Shown here: one piece after another, positions 22,984-26,466 of the stretch | Numbering within the stretch: the first letter of the stretch is position 1 | Layout: every line of letters starts with the position of its first letter | Origin: Firmicutes bacterium UBA2296 | Lineage (GTDB): Bacteria > Bacillota > UBA994 | Assembly: GCA_002345475.1 (NCBI GenBank) | Contig: DDWC01000042.1 | Span: forward strand, 1-26,466 | Length of the DNA stretch: 26,466 bases | Direction: 5' to 3' | Notes under the pieces: model-generated | Told to the model about the DNA's origin: nothing | The model's input: only the letters and a program-made list of their open reading frames with translations | The model's database searches: none | Program-made: the position numbers and the translations under genes

Positions 22984-24180
22984 ATGCAGAAATCTTATCC
23001 TTTGAGTGGCTTGCGAGTACTGGATTTATCCCGTGTACTAGCGGGTCCTTACTGTACTATGGTGCTGGCAGATTTGGGTGCAGAGGTTATAAAGATTGAA
23101 GTCCCGGTAGTAGGGGATGACTCGCGGTCTTTTGGCCCTTTTGTCGGAGAAGAGAGCGCCTATTTTATGAGCCTTAACCGCAACAAGCAGAGCGTAGTCC
23201 TTAACCTCAAGAGTAGCGAGGGCAAGGATATTCTGCGTCAGATGGTAAGACAAGCCGATATTCTAGTGGAGAACTTTCGACCTGGCACAATGGATCGACT
23301 TGGCCTTGGGTATGGGGAGTTAGCGGCGATAAACCCGCGGCTAATTTACGCGGCTATTTCTGGCTTTGGCTACACGGGACCGTATAGCCAAAAACCTGCC
23401 TACGACGTAGTGGTCCAGGGAATGGGCGGCATAATGAGTATTACCGGGTCACCCGATGGCGAACCGACAAGGGTGGGGGCTTCTATTGGAGACATCAACG
23501 CTGCGCTTTTTGGCGCCATTGGCGTTTTGGCGGCAGTAGAGCAGAGACACAAGACGGGCTTGGGTCAGATGGTTGACGTGGCTATGCTGGATTCGCAGGT
23601 CGCCATACTGGAGAACGCTATCGCACGGTACGAGGTGAGCGGCGAGATCCCCGGCAGGATTGGCAACAGGCATCCGTCCATTAGCCCTTTCTCCTCGGTT
23701 AACGCATCAGACGGCCAGCTGATCATAGCCATTGGCAATGACGGTCTGTGGCAGAAGTTCTGTACTATAGTGAAACGGCCTGATCTGGCTTCCGACGAGA
23801 GGTTTGTAACCAATAAGTTGAGGACAGAGAACTGGGCGCTACTTAAGCCGGAGCTGGCGGCAGTGTTCGCCATTCATCCGGTTACATATTGGCTGGACCT
23901 ACTACAGAGCCAGGGTATCCCCTGCGGCCCCATTAACACCATCGACAAGGTCCTGGCAGACCCGCAGGTTAAGGCGCGTCATATGATTGAAGAGTCTGTT
24001 CACCCGGTGGCGGGCAGAATAAGCATGGCGGGGTCTCCCATTAAGCTTTCGGGCGCGCCGGATACGGTGGTAAGGGACCCTGCGCCAATACTTGGGCAAC
24101 ACACAGAAGAGACACTGAAATCACTCCTCGATTTAACAGACGGGGACATCCGGAAGCTAAAAGATAAAGGCGTTATCTAA
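22984..24180 (+). CDS. Family III CoA-transferase (CaiB/BaiF type)
   Basis: 398 residues, full length for family III (formyl-CoA transferase/CaiB-like) enzymes, which move CoA between organic acids through an aspartyl-CoA-type intermediate as intertwined dimers. Hallmarks: LSGLRVLDLSRVLAGPYCTM at the start, DLGAEVIKIE, RNKQSVVLNLK, VENFRPG, and the catalytic Asp170 in GASIGDINAALFG, equal in place to Asp169 of formyl-CoA transferase. ATG 22984 has GGAGG (22972-22976) seven bases ahead; the 13 codons of open frame before it are not used. Acid substrates cannot be told from sequence. No acyl-CoA ligase, dehydrogenase or racemase is adjacent. Confidence 0.93.
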   Translation: MQKSYPLSGLRVLDLSRVLAGPYCTMVLADLGAEVIKIEVPVVGDDSRSFGPFVGEESAYFMSLNRNKQSVVLNLKSSEGKDILRQMVRQADILVENFRPGTMDRLGLGYGELAAINPRLIYAAISGFGYTGPYSQKPAYDVVVQGMGGIMSITGSPDGEPTRVGASIGDINAALFGAIGVLAAVEQRHKTGLGQMVDVAMLDSQVAILENAIARYEVSGEIPGRIGNRHPSISPFSSVNASDGQLIIAIGNDGLWQKFCTIVKRPDLASDERFVTNKLRTENWALLKPELAAVFAIHPVTYWLDLLQSQGIPCGPINTIDKVLADPQVKARHMIEESVHPVAGRISMAGSPIKLSGAPDTVVRDPAPILGQHTEETLKSLLDLTDGDIRKLKDKGVI

Positions 24181-24206
24181 ACACGAAACAAAAAACAAAA
24201 GGGACA

Positions 24207-24235
24207 GAAGCAAAAGGGACGGTTCTTTTTGCTTC
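24207..24235 (+). terminator. Hairpin after the CoA-transferase gene
   Basis: GAAGCAAAA (24207-24215) pairs with TTTTGCTTC (24227-24235) around an 11-base middle containing GGGACGGTTC. It lies 26 bases after the stop; the T-run is inside the right arm, so terminator function is only plausible. Confidence 0.4.
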
Positions 24236-24340
24236 GAGACGAGCGATTGATAGCAGAAAGTGGAAAGCAGAAAGTGGAGAAGACATGGGCCCTAGACTCG
24301 AGGGCCTGTTTCTTGATTATTATCCTAAGGAGGTCCTCTA

Positions 24341-25462
24341 ATGCAACACCGTACATACTTGCAGATACCGGGTCCAACGAATATTCCTGAATCAATACTT
24401 CAGACTATGCATCGCCCAGCCATCAACCACCGAGGTGGTGAGTTCGCGGAACTGCTCAGGGCGAACATCGAAGGCTTACAGCGCATTATGCAGACGAAGA
24501 ACGACGTGCTGATCTTCCCGGGCTCCGGCAGTGGTGGACTGGAGGCGGCTGTGGTTAATGTACTGTCGCCCGGGGACAAAGTGGTAGCCTTTAACATGGG
24601 TGTTTTCTCGGACCGTTTTGGCGTCATAGCGAGGAACTTTGGTGCAGAGGTCACTACTATCGACGTGGAGTGGGGCCAGGCGGTAACGGCTGGGCAACTT
24701 CGCGAGGTACTGGCTCCTGACACCGCTCATACCTACAAGGCCATCCTGATTACCCATAATGAAACGGCTACATGCGTGACTACCGAGCTAGCCTCCATTC
24801 GGGCCATGCTGGACGAACTGGGCCACCCAGCTATGTTTATGGTGGATGCTGTAAGTTCGCTGGCCATAAATGACCTGCCCACCGACGAGTTGAGAATTGA
24901 CGTCTTAGTATCGGCATCGCAAAAGGGACTCATGTTACCCGGCGGCCTGGCCATCATTGCGGTAAGCAAGAAGGCCTGGGAGGCGCATAAGACGGCTACC
25001 ATGCCCAAATGGTACTGGAATTTCACCGCAGTTAAGAACCGCAGTGCGGTAGGACAAATGCCATATACACCTGCTATCAGTTTGTTTTTTGGTCTGCGTG
25101 AGTCGCTCAGGCTACTTGAAGAAGAGGGTCTGCCGAACGTCTTAGCGCGTCATGCGTCTAATGCAGATGCGGTCCGCAGAGGAGTGCAGGAACTCGGGTT
25201 GGAGTTGTTGGTGAAAAACCCGGCGGAACAGTCTAATGCGGTTACGGCTGTGATGTTGCCGGAGGGCGTGGCATACGAAGATCTGGCGCGTTCTATGGAA
25301 GAGATGGGTGTCGTTATCGGTGGCGGGTTGCAGCGGCTGGAAGGCAAGATATTTCGTATTGGGCATTTAGGTATGTTGCATATGGCGGATGTGGAAGTCA
25401 TTTTGGGTGTGTTGCGCGAGGCGTTGGAGCGGTTAGGCTGGGATGGGGTTGCGACAGCCTGA
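24341..25462 (+). CDS. Serine/alanine-glyoxylate aminotransferase family protein
   Basis: 373 residues, class V PLP enzyme of the serine-pyruvate / alanine-glyoxylate (PucG-like) group. It shows the start IPGPTNIPESIL, the HRGGEF loop, FPGSGSGGLEAA (59-70, PLP phosphate), the pyridine-binding Asp169 in MVDAVSSL, and Lys195 in SASQKGLMLPGGLA. Family members make glyoxylate or hydroxypyruvate amino acids, or act in purine breakdown (PucG). An AAGGAGG stands about eight bases upstream. The stop TGA lies in the first bases of an inverse family D repeat (GACAGCCTGAT), so the final Ala-Thr-Ala is probably repeat-encoded. Confidence 0.93.
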   Translation: MQHRTYLQIPGPTNIPESILQTMHRPAINHRGGEFAELLRANIEGLQRIMQTKNDVLIFPGSGSGGLEAAVVNVLSPGDKVVAFNMGVFSDRFGVIARNFGAEVTTIDVEWGQAVTAGQLREVLAPDTAHTYKAILITHNETATCVTTELASIRAMLDELGHPAMFMVDAVSSLAINDLPTDELRIDVLVSASQKGLMLPGGLAIIAVSKKAWEAHKTATMPKWYWNFTAVKNRSAVGQMPYTPAISLFFGLRESLRLLEEEGLPNVLARHASNADAVRRGVQELGLELLVKNPAEQSNAVTAVMLPEGVAYEDLARSMEEMGVVIGGGLQRLEGKIFRIGHLGMLHMADVEVILGVLREALERLGWDGVATA

Positions 25463-25557
25463 TGGAATCGCTGATGACACTGATGGGGTTCTGATAGGAA
25501 TTGGAGATACGGTTACACGGATAGTTGTGAAAGAGATATGATTGACACTGTACGGGG

Positions 25558-25636
25558 GAGGGGCATTTCGATTGGGCGCCCGAGTCGCTGGCACGATTCA
25601 CGCGCGGTGTGCTCACCTCGGCTGCGGCCTCGAGGC
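25558..25636 (-). repeat. H-like variant element 2 (inverse)
   Basis: Shares TTTCGATTGGGCGCCCGA, then CGCTGGCACGATTC, with the copy at 19590-19692, followed by GTGCTCACCTCGGCTGC as in the other H copies. Confidence 0.6.
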
Positions 25637-25683
25637 AAGTAATGTTGCTAGTCGCTTGTTGTCGGAGGATTGGGCCATGTTTT

Positions 25684-25783
25684 GTAGCGGCGACACCATG
25701 GGTCGCGGATTGGGAGTTTTGCCGAGATAAGATCCGTCAGTTAAGAGTACGACGGGGGCCGCGAGTCACGGCCTCGCCGCTAC
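25684..25783. repeat. Inverted REP pair (BIME-like) 3
   Basis: Plus type B REP (25684-25709) and minus type A REP (25757-25783) facing each other, with a spacer related to that of 18068-18165. It lies about 140 bases before the RAYT gene. Confidence 0.9.
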
Positions 25784-25830
25784 ACCTTTAAGGAACAGAG
25801 AACACTGGCTGGCGCCTGGCGGCTGTACCA

Positions 25831-25851
25831 GAGTCACGGCCTCGCCGCTAC
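25831..25851 (-). repeat. Half REP, type A, inverse
   Basis: GAGTCACGG...CCGCTAC: the GTAG-proximal 21 bases of an inverse type A REP, lacking the GGCC end, 70 bases before the RAYT start. Confidence 0.75.
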
Positions 25852-25920
25852 GGGTTGCGTGGGAACGACGAAGTGCGGAATAGAGCTGCGGGTCACAGAT
25901 CATTGTATGGAGGTATGCTC

Positions 25921-26406
25921 GTGCCTTATCATGATTACCGAAAGAATACGCGCCTCCAATCATGGGACTACTATGACGGTGGTTGGTATTACATAACTAT
26001 CTGTACGTCCAAACATGCCCATCTATTTGGCGATGTTGTGGATGGCAATATCATTCTGCGAAAAGCTGGACTGATTGCACATGAGTGCTGGCTCCGTATG
26101 GCAGACATCTACGATTGGGTTGAACTGGACGAGTTCATTGTAATGCCAAACCACATTCATGGTATCCTGGCTTGTACAGGCCGATCAGAGAAAGCCTTGG
26201 GAGCGTTAATCGGTGCCTATAAGTCGATTGCAACGAAGGAGACACGCAGATCCGGCTGTGCGGAGTTCGCGTGGCAACCGAACTTCTTTGATCGCATAAT
26301 ACGCGATGAGTGGTCTTTGGGCAAAATAAGAGAGTATATTCGCAATAATCCAGCGCAATGGGAGTTGGAGAAGGATGCCCCAGAGAATATTGGGGACATA
26401 TCGTAG
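25921..26406 (+). CDS. REP-associated tyrosine transposase (RAYT, Y1/HUH family)
   Basis: 161 residues from GTG 25921. This start is preferred because GGAGG (25909-25913) is seven bases before it and the product then begins PYHDYRKNTRLQSWDY, the usual RAYT beginning; ATG 25915 abuts the site, and a TTG at 25855 lies close to the half REP. The Y1 fold is visible: WYYITICTSKHAHLFG (strand and turn), the metal-binding HIH motif (His78, His80 in VMPNHIHGIL), LGALIGAYKS, WQPNFFDRIIRDE and the likely nucleophile Tyr139 in REYIRNNP. These proteins cut and join single-stranded REP DNA at GTAG. REPs flank the gene on both sides. The protein seems intact, so the REP family could still be mobile. Confidence 0.93.
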   Translation: MPYHDYRKNTRLQSWDYYDGGWYYITICTSKHAHLFGDVVDGNIILRKAGLIAHECWLRMADIYDWVELDEFIVMPNHIHGILACTGRSEKALGALIGAYKSIATKETRRSGCAEFAWQPNFFDRIIRDEWSLGKIREYIRNNPAQWELEKDAPENIGDIS

Positions 26407-26433
26407 CTTTGCGGAGTGTGCGTCGGAAATTTT

Positions 26434-26466
26434 GTAGCGGTGACACCATGGGTCGCGGATTATGAG
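26434..26466 (+). repeat. REP hairpin, type B (start of a unit cut by the window edge)
   Basis: GTAG head, GCGGTGACACC and GGTCGCGG, then TTATGAG as in the spacers of the inverted pairs. An inverse type A partner is expected just beyond the window. Confidence 0.75.

Larger units (their letters stand above)
25463..25920. other. Repeat block ahead of the RAYT gene
   Basis: Holds an inverse family D element (about 25450-25497), a CGGTTACACGG...ATGATTGACAC word (about 25511-25552), an H-like variant (about 25558-25636), a REP pair (25684-25783), a GGCTGGCGCCTGGCGGC word (about 25807-25825) and a half REP (25831-25851). The RAYT ribosome binding site GGAGG is at 25909-25913. Confidence 0.65.

Noticed and set aside
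1..26466. tRNA or rRNA genes
   Set aside because: I looked in the spacers for TpsiC-type GTTCGAATC stretches with acceptor stems and for conserved rRNA words and found none, but I could not run a covariance search.

Overview
The window looks like a chromosomal stretch of an anaerobic member of the Bacillota (Firmicutes, clostridial side). Four things point there: a delta subunit of RNA polymerase (rpoE) directly ahead of pyrG, which is a Firmicutes arrangement; the adenosylcobalamin-dependent lysine 5,6-aminomutase genes kamD/kamE, typical of lysine fermenters; strong AGGAGG ribosome binding sites before almost every gene; and moderately GC-rich coding sequence. No tRNA, rRNA, CRISPR array, prophage or insertion sequence of ordinary type was seen.

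Layout, left to right: the 3' end of kamD and complete kamE; rpoE; pyrG; an RsmC/YbxB-type methyltransferase; an anchored protein of unknown function; an MlrC-type M81 metallopeptidase; a two-gene unit of a B12-binding sensor carrying the CarH-type Wx9EH motif and a PAS/GAF-like GGDEF diguanylate cyclase; a SagB-type nitroreductase; a cupin-type glucose-6-phosphate isomerase; a class V aminotransferase; a small secreted protein; galE; purC; a phosphogluco/phosphomannomutase (the only clear minus-strand gene); a family III CoA-transferase; a serine/alanine-glyoxylate-type aminotransferase; and a RAYT (REP-associated tyrosine transposase). Most are single-gene units separated by 300-1100 bases. 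Only kamD-kamE and the B12 sensor-GGDEF pair are tightly coupled. Isomerase, mutase and epimerase are all hexose-phosphate/nucleotide-sugar enzymes, but they are not an operon.

The long spacers are the striking part. They are mosaics of many dispersed repeat families: (A/B) GTAG-headed REP hairpins, often in inverted pairs, which also bracket the RAYT gene; (C) a CAGTG-rich element; (D) an ATCAG-rich element; (E) GGATAA/TTATCC words; (F) GCGCTTGGCGC palindromes; (G) CTAGGGCCT words; (H) a roughly 75-base element with two hairpins whose arms covary between copies; (J) 11-base tandem arrays; and others. Repeats supply the stop codons of several genes, and one appears to sit in frame inside a gene.

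Families C, D and H are always in one orientation left of about 13.0 kb and always inverted right of about 14.9 kb. Third-position base use in the genes flips from C-rich to G/T-rich on the plus strand at about 13.8-14.0 kb, and the minus-strand mutase gene follows the strand rather than its own direction. Together these suggest a replication-strand switch (origin-like sense), or an inversion or assembly join, at that point. The REP/RAYT system, the covarying H element and the cobalamin-sensor/diguanylate cyclase pair are the other items most worth following up.
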